A stretch of DNA of 64,000 nucleotides from Thuidium tamariscinum. Lineage: Eukaryota > Streptophyta > Bryopsida > Hypnales > Thuidiaceae. Every line of letters begins with the position of its first letter. The stretch's first letter is position 1. A program made the translations under genes and the position numbers. This document shows, in pieces, positions 49,440-60,300 of the stretch. Location of the stretch: positions 21,824,001 to 21,888,000 of the forward strand of contig OX344753.2 in the NCBI GenBank assembly GCA_947034885.2, in the 5' to 3' direction. Under the pieces are notes generated by a model. That model did no database searches and had not been told where the DNA came from. It was given only the letters and a program-made list of their open reading frames with translations.

Positions 49440-49790
49440 ACCTCAACAAAGTTTTTATTTTCTTATAGAATTTGATTTTTGTAAAATAAAAATTAAATGT
49501 ATTGGGGTGTGCTTGAGGTCCACTTCAAGCACACTTCAATATTTCTTTTTGATAGAATTTGAATATTAAGAAAAGAAAAAATATTGTATTGAGTTATTCT
49601 TGAAGTCTACCTCAAGCATACCTCAAGCATAATCCAACATACTTATTACTTTCTCATGGAATTTAAATTTTAAGAAATACAAAAATAAATTCTATTGAGT
49701 TGTGCTTGAGTTGTGCTTGCAATAGACCTAAAACACACCTCAAGCATACTTTTTCTTAATTCCTCATTGAATTTGATGCTAATTTTTTTT
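49440..49790. repeat. Degenerate tandem repeat, about 115-120 bp period
   Basis: Three units each carry ATTG(A/G)G(T/G)TGTGCTTGAG-like sequence, CCTCAAGCA(T/C)AC-like sequence and a GAATTTGA/GAATTTAAATTTTAAG segment. The CTTGAGG and CCTCAAG words make each unit locally self-complementary. Confidence 0.6.
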
Positions 49791-50221
49791 TAAAATTATT
49801 TGTAGATTTTTCCTCTCAGAATACCCTAAATTAAACTCATTCTCACATGTCAAACTTGGGATGCCACTCCAAACTCTCTTATATTACGATCAGAACTCTG
49901 TTTTTTATACACTAGCCTCCCATATCCCATCATTGCATCAACAAACTGACAAAATTAAACAACACGAAAGCCCAACAAAATGGGAGTTGACAACTTAAAT
50001 CTTCTCAATCAACTTGCTTGGAGTGGATGAAGTCTTGCAGTTTCTAGAGACATTTTTGGTGTGACTAGCCTCCTTCCCTCCAAGGTTGGGTCGAGTGGTA
50101 TATGTTTTTGAGGTTGGACTCGCCCTAGCCTAGGTCGACCAAGCATACCAAGAATGGTTGGCAATGCTCTGAGACCGACAATGATGGATAAAACAATGTC
50201 TCCTTTTTTAATAGCACCATC
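49791..50221. other. Intergenic DNA, no feature seen
   Basis: No open frame or repeat boundary could be supported. Confidence 0.35.
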
Positions 50222-50872
50222 TTAACCCTTAAATGCCCAAGTTTTTTTTAGCTTCTTGGAATTTACTTTAAAGTGAACAAAAAGACAAAATTCTAATATT
50301 CTTAATCAAATTTTTTTAAATTATAACCATACAAATTCAAACTAGACATATTAGATATTACTTAGGTAAAGAAAACACAATGTTATCACTTATGGATTGA
50401 AATATTATAATGTTTGATCCTAAGGGTGTTAAAATTGAAAAAATGACTTGAAGTTTTTTAATCTTATTTTCACATGTTAAATCTAAAAATTTGGTTCTCT
50501 AAAAAATATGAGGTGTGAAGGGCCCAAGATGCATAAGTCCAATCAATTTACGTCTTTCCAAAATCTGCTTTATAATTTTTTAAATGAATTTCTAATGTAA
50601 TTTTGTATCCAAGATCTAGCGTATTTGAGGGTTATTTCCAAGAGTCCTTAAGACTATGGAAAATCAAGATTGCAATGGGTACCTTTCCACAAAATCTTGA
50701 ATAGAAAAATCATAATCAATCATTTTCATGATCAAGTTTTGATGCTTAAACCAGACTTCAAAAATAACTCTCCAAAATAAAAACTACTAAAAATAGAAAC
50801 TTGAATAGGTTTTATTTAGTTTCAAAGTTTTTGAAACACTAGATTCTTGTGCCTTGGGCACTTAGGGGTTAA
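50222..50872 (+). mobile_element. 651-bp TTAA-bounded element (T2 family), second copy
   Basis: It begins TTAACCCTTAAATGCCCAAG and ends CTTGGGCACTTAGGGGTTAA. It matches 28722-29366 along its whole length, so the two define the full element. Flanks outside the TTAA differ between copies, as expected for independent insertions. No coding capacity. Confidence 0.65.
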
Positions 50873-50944
50873 TGTTGGCATGTTGTATTACTGCATCTCT
50901 TCTGCATCTCCTTATGTGGAAGGTCCTTGATCAATAGGACAATG

Positions 50945-51175
50945 TCATTGTACATTAGTTTTTGGCACTCCCCCTCATGTAAACAATATTTTGGTACCAT
51001 GTGACATCATCAACTTTGAATAAGCTACTTATACTCATTAGAAGTCAAAATACTTGAGAAAATCTTCTCTTTCCATCCGTACTACCAAGGATGAATAGTT
51101 GCACTTTTGGCCTACAAGAAAAGATTCTTTGTCATTCATTAGCTACAAAACATCACTGTCAACGTTTTAGGATTA
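50945..51175 (-). repeat. Inverted T3-family repeat copy
   Basis: GTGACATCATCAACTTTGAA, CCAAGGATGAATAGTTGCAC and GATTCTTTGTCATTCATTAG are reverse complements of the 42.4-kb copy. It is close to the right end of the T2 element. Confidence 0.5.
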
Positions 51176-51977
51176 ACACCTAAATGTCACAAAGCAAACA
51201 ACTCAAAAGATAGGACCATTCTAAAAAAAAAACATAACTTGAATTTGAATTGATTATTGCATTCTTTACCATACAGATGTATAGCCAACAACCTCATCAG
51301 TCTAGATTGATTTCTCTTGGAGAAACCCACTATATGGATGTAAACATTATAAGGTTTGATGAACCTAGTCTTCCACAATCAAGGTTTGAAAAACATCCCC
51401 TATGACATTCAAGGGTTAATCCTTGAAAGACAGGTTGGCAACCACCGAAATCGCCCCTTCTAGCATTGTGCTGGAATGAGGTAGGCAAGTCTATTACCTT
51501 CTTGACTTGTAATCTGACTATCTTTAAGCCAATTCCAAGGAGGACACATATTTTTTTAGATTTTGCACTTGTTTCATGAATCAAATCCAATTGAAGTGGA
51601 ATTTTAATTTTTCAATCCAGATTGTAATTTTTGCAAATTATTGAAGCATTTAGCTATAAAATTACAAAAACCACTTGTAGAGTAGAGTCATGAACACCTA
51701 TTGACAATCCATAACTACCTATATATATGTATATACATATATGTATGTATGTATGTATAATTGTATATATATATATGTATAAATTTTCATGAATCATGTA
51801 TTGACATGTTACCATAAATAACATTAATGTACTTATTTTGTCAAATTTTTAGACAAATTTGACTTATTTTTTGGGTAGATTTGGATGCTTGAATGGTTGG
51901 ATTTGGGGCCAAGTATAGGGTGATGGAACTGGGTTGAAGATAAAATTAGGTTGGTTTATTTTAGCTGGTTGCAAAAT
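51176..51977. other. AT-rich intergenic DNA with a TA/TG microsatellite
   Basis: No gene is supported. Alternating TATATG/TATGTATG simple sequence spans about 51720-51780. Confidence 0.45.
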
Positions 51978-52876
51978 ATGATCATTGCAAGAAACACTTG
52001 TTGGAATTGGTTCAAAACATCCTATTTCATTGAGTATCATGAGTTTTGGAATAATTTTTTCAAATGAAATAAACTATGGATATTTGTAAAGCATTGAAAA
52101 TATATGGAGAATTTCTATATTAATTTTCTACATTTTAAATTTTTTGAAATCATGGGTGTTGTAAGAAACACTTGTCCTATTTGGGTGTCCCCTTGGTCTT
52201 GGATGGGTGGTTTTTTACTCATAACTTTTGCATTGTATGTTCATTTTCTATGAAATTTAAAATAACCGTACAAGCAATAGTTTTTGACATTGCATAATTT
52301 TTTTTTAAATTTAAAAATTCTTTTACTATTTTTAAACTGCTCCCAATTGGATGTTTACCTTGGCCATTTAGAGGGGTTTTGGTTCTATTTCCAACCCTAA
52401 ATTGCAAACTTGAAGGTGAAAATTGAAATACAAAGACTTTTACTATGGTTACACAAGCTTGTGAAGAAATTTTCTAAAAATAGTAAATTATCCACCTTCC
52501 ACATGTACTCAAAGTCCACTACCAAGGCACACTTGTAGAGAACACAATATATTTTTCTTGAAGATGAAAATGGGCAAGAAAAAGCACCTTCAACTTACAA
52601 AAAATCATTCTTTTATTTTATTTTTTGGAATTTTTTACTATTTTCTAAAATTCAAATTCCAAACTATCTATTTTCTTGTATTTAACATCACTGTTTGAGA
52701 GAACATAACATTTAGAGATAAATTTTTTTAAATTAGAATTTTCACCCACATACTATTTAGAGTGCTTTACAAATTTTCCATATTTTATTTCACTAAAAAA
52801 TTAATTCCAAAGTCACATTACTATAGTACTAGGGCCATTTTGAGCCAAAAATGTTGAATGTTTCTTGCAATCATCC
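51978..52876. mobile_element. ~900-bp element with ATTGCAAGAAACA inverted ends
   Basis: It begins ATGATCATTGCAAGAAACA and ends TGTTTCTTGCAATCATCC. A third copy of the motif (TTGTAAGAAACACTTG) lies internally near 52156, so it may be two elements. The ends resemble those of 1996-2735. No credible open frame. Confidence 0.45.
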
Positions 52877-55072
52877 ATCAACGTGATTTATAATATATAA
52901 CTAGCATGAACTTTTGAAGATTCTTGAATATAAATGATGGAGATTTTACTTAAAACTTTCGTCCACTACTTTTTATCTATAAAATCAAAGTGACAAATGA
53001 TTCATTATTAGAAAGAATTTTTGAGAATTGCAAAAGATAAATAGTGAAGTTCTTCAATACATGAATATAATAATTTTTTGAGGATTACAAAAAGTAAATG
53101 AGTAGTAAAGTTGTTGAAACATTCAACAAAGAAGTCCTTGAAATATTCCTAAGGGGATCTTAGTCATTCTTGACATGTAAATGTTGTAGTCCAAGAGGTA
53201 GGTGTGACAATCATAATATATAACCTATTAAATACTTTAATTCTTTAGAACTACTTGGATTATCACCTTTAAAGCTTCAACTCAAGGTCAAATTTCCTGT
53301 CATGATGCTTTGCAATATTGCCCCCAAATGTGGACTCTCTAGTATTCCTGCCTTATAGTAACATGTCTGAGTGATTGTCCCATTGAAGCTCAGATTTGGT
53401 CTAAGATTATAACCAATAGCCATGCAAGAGAAATAACATTCATTCCAAGAATTACACTATAAGTTCCAACAACATTAAAAGTAATTTTTGAATTCTCTAG
53501 ACAACAATTTCTTACGCAAATTCAATCATCATGGCTTTTGCTACAAATATTAACAAATCTCAAGGATAATCTATTAAAAATGTAGGCATAGATTTGCAAA
53601 CCTTGGTGTTTGTCTATGATCAATTGTATGTTGTATTTTTTCATATAGACATCCATTCATTTGTTAACAATTCTTGATTGTCATTGTCATTGTCATTCTC
53701 ATTGTGAACATGTACCAAAAACAATGAACATTGTATATTTAGAAGTTTTAATATAAAAACTACAATGTGAAAATGATTGAATTTTGAAGTTTTTACAATT
53801 TAAGAAACTAGAAAATTATTTTTATTACTTTTATTTTTGCTATGACAATACCACATCCATCCATATCTTAAAATAGGTTGTTTATTTTGTTTGTTAGGTT
53901 GAGATTTAACAAGTGATCAAGCTTCTAGAAGTGCTCTTGGTATTGCTCAAAAGCTCTTTGTGAAGAAGGGTGCCTAGATTTTGTTTCATGCCATTTGGAC
54001 CAAGGGTGTAAAAGTTATTGAATTTCAAAGGTATTTGTGATTTGAAAAATTTGATTAAATTATCTTTTATTTTGTAAAACCCATAACTTTTAAGGTAAAC
54101 TAACCCATTTCCATTTGCAATCTGATTCCACCAACTAAACCAACCCATTTCTATATACACACCCTCCAATTCCCTTCATTATATGACAAAATTACGGTTT
54201 CTATGACAAAATTAGGATTTTATGACAAGTTGGGATAATGTATCACTTCTTAAATATGGAATGTTTAGTTGTTGATTAGGTGGTTATAGGATGATTATGA
54301 GTTGTTTATGACCCTAGTCTAGAGGCGGTTTTGTAATTCAGGTTGACTACTTCAAAAATTTACAGAAATAAGATGTTTGATCGTAAAATTATAATTCTAC
54401 TTGGGTTTGATTTGAGAAACATGCACACACTTTTGAAAAATATGTTCCCTTCTTGGAATTTTTCCCAACATAATGCAATTTCAAATCAAGGTGGTAATAG
54501 ACATGTCTACCTTTGTTGCACACTAATCCATACCTTAAAATAGGTTGTTTGTTTTGTTTTATTTGATTCACTAAGACCTTAAAAATTGTGAGGCATCCAG
54601 TGATGTTCTTAGAATTGCTAGAAAGCCCTTCAAAAGGAGGGATGTATGACTTTGTTTTGTGGCATTTGGATCTGCAAAGTAGAAGTTATTGAATTTCAAA
54701 TTTTTTGTAGATTCAAAAATTGAATTAAGCTATCTTTTATTTTAGAAAAAAATGCAACTTTCACATATTTTTCCAAACACCATGAAACAAAGTCTATGCA
54801 TTCTTTTGAATATAGAGATTTTTATTTATATCAAGAATCCAACCTCTTATATTGAAGCAAGATCCTTGTATTCATTGTATAGTGAGGTTTCTTGGATTGC
54901 ATATCCCCCAACCACATTCTAATATTGTGGGAAAGCCGTTGGGAAGGAGGGGTATTTAGGCTTTGTTTCATGGTGTTTGTATATGCCATGGAAAAGTTAT
55001 TGAATTTTGAAGTTTTATAATTTTAAAAATCATTTTTTCTTTTCTTTTGATTTTGGCACACATTACACAAGT
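52877..55072. other. AT-rich intergenic DNA, no gene seen
   Basis: Two diverged local copies of a segment (AAATAGGTTGTTTATTTTGT / AAATAGGTTGTTTGTTTTGT, with TTTGTTTCATGCCATTTGGA-like sequence after it) occur near 53873 and 54539, with a weaker third near 54900. A short TTGTCA(TTG) tract lies near 53680. Open frames do not exceed 87 codons. Confidence 0.4.
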
Positions 55073-55348
55073 AAGGTAGGTACACCCAAAAGCGCCATTT
55101 TTTCATACTGTGCCTAGTTCCTGTTATTAGCTAGTTCAAATTTTTATGCAATCTTGTGGGAAAGTGAAAGCATGTTCCAACGCACCAAAGAACGTAGGAT
55201 TTAGATACCGTATGCAAAAGTTATTAACGGTCAAAGTTTGTTTCTGAAAGCGCCATCTATAGTCTACGAACATGATTGATTTTAGAAATGTTTATGCACT
55301 GTAGATGGCACTTTTAGGAACAGGGCTTTTTTGGATGTACCTACCTTA
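55073..55348 (+). mobile_element. MITE family M1 copy, well preserved
   Basis: It begins AAGGTAGGTACACCCAAAAG and ends GGATGTACCTACCTTA. The core is nearly the same as in the 12.4-kb copy. Same orientation as the 12-kb pair. Confidence 0.8.
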
Positions 55349-55546
55349 GATGTGATACTAGTGAGTGATACTTGGTGATATCCATATCAAAAGTAGGTGA
55401 TATTTAGATAAAATGCAAATACAATACAAGTGGTTTTTTGTAATTTGTCCTTTTTGAACCAAAAAAAATTTGAAAATTTTCATTACAAAAATGGACAATT
55501 TCATGTATAGTGACTTCCAAAATTAGGTAAAAATCTGAAATGTTTT

Positions 55547-56570
55547 CACTCAAACAACTATATCATGAGCATGAATGGACAAAATCAAAAAGTATATGTA
55601 TGCAAGCTATAGTGTACAACATACTCTACGTTACCATGGAAGTTTGAAGAAAATATTATTTGCAATTTGAAAGAAAATTAATTTCAAAGTTAGCCATGTC
55701 TAAAACTTGGTTTTGTTGATAATGAGTTGGAAATACTTTATCTTTTATCAATTTTTTCTTAAAACTGTGAAAAAACTTTTTGTGCCTTGGCATGATAGTT
55801 TACATCATTTTAAATTGTTGTATACAAAAATTGAAGGAAATTTACATTTTATAGTATTCAAACTATCAACAATTTGACAAGCATACAAATGATGTTGGTT
55901 CTCACAATATTTGCCAAAAATTACACTAAACTTCATCAAATTGACAATTTTTTGATAAAGATAATTAAAAAGAAAAATTCTTACAAAAATGTGCATCATG
56001 AACTCAAGTCTTCATACAAAAAATTGCATCTAAAAATGAAATATGTAGCCATGAAATATAAATTGAATGCATTGTCCCATTTAACAAATATTTTAATTGT
56101 AAGGGCATTAAAATGAAACAATGGTCTGTATTGCAGCCTATAGTCTTTAGGCAGTGCTCAATGCATTCCTATATTCTTGATTCCCAAACCCCCCCTCAAT
56201 TATTGTGAGAACCAACACCATGTGTATGTTTGTCAAATTGTTGATAGTTTAAATAAAGACTATAAAATATAAATTTCCTTCAATTTTGCTACAAAAATTT
56301 GAAATGATGTACACTAACATGTCAAGGCTCAAATTATTTTTTTGAAGTTTTAAGAAAAAATTGAGAAAAAATAAAGTATTTTCAATTCATTGTCAACAAA
56401 AGCAAATTTTAGACATGACTACCTTTGAAATTAATTTTTTTTCAAAGGGCAAATAATTTTTTCTTCAAACTTGCATGGTAATGTGGAGTATGTCGTGCAA
56501 TGCACCTTGCGTATACCTTGCGTATACCTTTAGATTTTGTCCATTCATGCTCATGATATGATTGTTTTGG
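55547..56570. repeat. Long imperfect inverted repeat, ~370-bp arms and ~285-bp spacer
   Basis: The left arm is about 55547-55914 and the right arm about 56199-56570. Paired landmarks include ATGAGCATGAATGGACAAAA with TTTTGTCCATTCATGCTCAT, GGAAGTTTGAAGAAAATATT with AATTTTTTCTTCAAACTTGC, and CTATCAACAATTTGACAA with TTGTCAAATTGTTGATAG. Arm identity looks roughly 80-85% by eye. The spacer holds no gene. The right arm ends about 780 bp upstream of the SMG1 start codon. Confidence 0.8.
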
Positions 56571-56774
56571 GAGTCGCTGTAACTTAGTTGTAGACTAAGC
56601 TTACTAACGAAAAATCGTGCATACTGTTGGAGCTTAACGGGGCAGGGATTTAATACTCCAATGTTCGACTTTTTGCCCTTCGCATTTGTTTGATGAATGT
56701 AATTCTGTTGCAAGTGTGTTAAAGGTTTGATTGAGTAGTTTAGTAGAACTGTTTGTGTGTATGCGGGAGGGGTA

Positions 56775-57160
56775 TGATTTCTTGAGGCGATCATCGCCGA
56801 GGTGGGGGGTTATGAGCTCAGTAAATATGCTGTTCAGAAATTGAGTTGTGCCTGTCAATTTAGGGTTTTGTATTTTTCAATTTGGCTTTTGTGTGATCGA
56901 TTGGTGCAGGAGGGTATGTTTTCTGGGTGCGATCATCTTCTTGGAGCATTCTGGGTTTGGTAAGTAGGATGTGTAGAAATTGATTTGTCTCAGTCAATTT
57001 AGGGGTTAGTAGTCTAGCACATCTATTTTTGTATGATCGATGGGTGAATAAGTTCCACGAGTTCTTGAGGCAATCGTCGCCGTGTTGGAACAGTATGATT
57101 TCTGTTTTTAGGAAGTGTAGAAATTGATTCTTTGCTGTTCATGTGGGGGTTAGTGGTAAC
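56775..57160. repeat. Tandem repeat, about 141-bp period, in the presumed SMG1 promoter/leader
   Basis: Three units start with the GCGATCATCGCC type motif at about 56787, 56929 and 57070. Shared words are GTAGAAATTGATT, GTCAATTTAGGG and TGTGATCGAT(T/G)GG. A partial unit probably precedes the first. The spacing is 142 then 141 bp. Confidence 0.7.
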
Positions 57161-57326
57161 GGTTTGTTTGAGACTGCAGGCTTGCGCAAGTATGAAGTTC
57201 AAGAGTCCAGACCGACGGTTTGCGAGTGCCGCGAAGAAAACTGAAATTCTGCGGCTGGTCGTGGTTATGAATTGCTGGGTTTTCGTTTCCCGTGCGTCGG
57301 GGAGGACGACGGAGCGTCAGTGGTGA
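57132..57326 (+). other. Possible upstream ORF in the SMG1 leader
   Basis: A 64-codon frame ends 21 nt before the SMG1 start codon and is in the same frame, separated by stops. It would be an uORF if transcription starts upstream of 57132. A splice-acceptor-like CTGCAG at about 57175-57180 could remove its start instead. No conserved peptide was recognised. Confidence 0.3.
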
Positions 57327-57347
57327 TGCCCCTCCACTGGCTGGACC

Positions 57348-60300
57348 ATGCTTGAAGCGATGACGCCGTTGCTGCTGCAACAGCAGCAGCAACAGCAGCA
57401 ACAAGTCACTGCTGCCGCGCGTTCTAGTTTAGATGCTGCCAATTCTTCCTCTGGAGACGACGCGGCTCGGGCTGCAGCCGTGGCGTCGCTGCACCGCCTC
57501 CTTCGCCACCCGGATTCGGCTCTGTTTCTGCACCGATCGAGCTTAGGGCTTGCACGGGCGCTCGAGCAGCTCGTTTTGGACAAGTGAGCATATTTTCTTT
57601 TTAGGGTTTGACGTCCTTGGGAACTACATTGTGAAATCAATATCGAAAAATATTGTTAATGTTGCTTGATGCCCGCTGGTTATAATACCCCATTGGTTAT
57701 TTTTCGTAACAGCTTGTATATAGAAGCCTTTGTTTAACTTTTACACCCTGCCCGTGACAGAGGTAGTAGAAAGCTTTTCAAATTCCCGTTCTAATATCAG
57801 AATAGCAGGTCAGAAAATCTGCATGGGATTAATAAAATATGACTTGCTTCGCTCCTATGATTCTTAATAATAATTTAAGGGGCATTCGCAAGACGTGATC
57901 GCAGTCAGTCGTAAAAATCGTGAAATTCTGATGATTAGGTCATGATTGAATAGAAGATTACTAAATCAATCATCGGATGTACGTAGCAAACTAATTCTAG
58001 ACCGTTGATGTTGCCTTGCCTGATTGAGGTACTGTTTCTTTAATTCTCCAAGAAGGCTTGAGCAAAGGATACAGGAACAGGATTAGTATAGAGGACCCGC
58101 CGTAAAGACCTGGCGTTCTATAAGGTATGCAAGTCGACGAAGTCCAATGTGGTGTGTAGAGGACCCTAGTGTATTCGAGAGTCTATTTATAAAATCCGGA
58201 AACACAATAAGATCAACTCACAATGAGATCAACTCTTAGGAAATCAAGGAGATGAACCCCTGGAAGATCCATGTTGTAAAGAAAAAAATTCAGACCCTAT
58301 GCAGGATGGTTTGCACAGCTATTCTTGCCTGTCACAAACCCTACTCGCTCTGGCTCCGGACGATTTGTGGTTCGTGATTTATCAAGGTCTTTGAAGAGCA
58401 CCTAAAGCCATGGTCTGGGTCGTCTTCTGCAGGGGTCTTGGAGAATCGAGAATGTACGATGTAACCCTTAGTATGCGAGGTTTCCTCCTCCGGATCCTCT
58501 AAAGTTCAAACTAGCCTGCCAACGTTTGAGCTGCCTGATCATCCAATGTGGATTAACTGAAGCTTGAGTGAACGAGATGTTTTGGCTACTTTCTTCTTGT
58601 TCTCTTTCCTTCTTTTTTCTTTGTTGACCTCTCGGTGGGTTGGAATTTGTGTTAGGGCGTACATTGTGAGGCAGGCTGCAGCTATCACGTACGGAGCATT
58701 GGGTGCAATGACAACTGGACTGATTTTATCTGAAGTTGAAAATGCTGGAGGTCCTTCGGATCTCTTTATGGGATGGGCATTGCCTCGCCTTACAGACAGC
58801 ACATTTGGTACTGAGGCTACAGGACTAGCGCTTGCTGGACTTCGGGAATTCCTCGCTGTAGGCAAGTTCAAATCACCAGCTCGTACTTTCAGGAATGGAC
58901 AGAAATGCTGAGAGCCCTGCGTGGTTGTTGTTGCCTGTCATCTAGAGAACACAATTCTTCACTAAGCTTCGATTTCTCTGATGTCATGCTTCATCGTATT
59001 GACCTGGCCATTCTTTTGGGTGCAGGTGATATAGTGGCTACTGAAAAGTTTGTACCATCCATTTTTGAAGCTTGTCAGGAGCTTCTAGAAAACGAAATGC
59101 CACTATTGGAACCATTGCTAGGAGTTCTAACGGTGTGTGGCGTTCGGTTTAGTCACCGCCTTCAGCCTTACTTTATCGACATGGTTGATCTGCTTCTCGG
59201 ATGGGCACTCGATCCCGAGCACCCTGAAGAAGACCGCCGACTCATTGTCGATAGCTTCCTTAAGTTTCAACGAATGTGGGTCAGAAACCCTCAGTTTCCT
59301 TTAAATTTGCTGAGGAAGTTTCTTGACGACATGGAGATGTTAGCCAATGACCATGCGACTCCCACTTTGCAACAGCTCTATCGCCTACTTGCGCTGGCGT
59401 CCTGCTTTGTGGCCGTTATGCAGGCCACGGCTTTGGGCATGGACGAGGCAGACCCTAGTAAGCATCAGCTGTCTGCAGCTGACTTGAATCCGCCGTCTGA
59501 ACAAGTACAGTACATGGAGAAAGTTAGTTCCTTGGTGGGTGCGTGGAAAGAGATGATGCCACGTGTAATATCATGTTTTGCAATATTGGGTGAGAAGTTT
59601 TGGCATTTCAGATGGTTGAACGAGGCGTGCAGATGCCTATCTCTATTTGCCGAAGTTTTGAAGGAGGGCTTTTCCGAGTTTTATGCCTCTGTTATTGAGA
59701 TCTTGTTTCCAGTATCAGACAGCAACCTGGGAGGTCGGCAACAGTGGGCTTCGCTGGGTTTAACCTTGTCTCAAGCACCCTCTCCATTAAGCGGTCCTCA
59801 GGTTTGTTTCTCGTTGAGATTCGAGGTTTCCCAAGGGAAAGGCTTTCTGAAGTCTTAGTTATTTGCAATCTAGGACTTCGAAACTTTTTTGTTTTTGGTA
59901 ATGGATCATTCGGGCTTTTGTAATCGAGGTTCGTAGTTCTTGAGAATCAATTTTCATGGTTTGGTACCCCATTAATTATTTCGACCTACTGGTGCTGTGA
60001 GGATGGATATATTTTCATATTAGCTCTTTGTGTACGTTGATATGATGGAGCTGGTGCAGCTGTATCTCACAGGTTCAAGTCATTTTGCAAGTCAATATGA
60101 GGTTGATTACCTGTCAAGGACTGAAATTATCTGCGGGAGCTGTTGCTAAGCTTCTAGGGCGGTCCTCATCTCTTTCACGCCTACGCCTACACCCAAGTCG
60201 CATCGTCAGAGGTAGTCAATCAAATCTGAGTTTGAAGTTCTTTGCTGGAGAATTGTTAATTTGAGTGTACATTGTTGTGGGTTTTTCCTTCTCTGGATTG

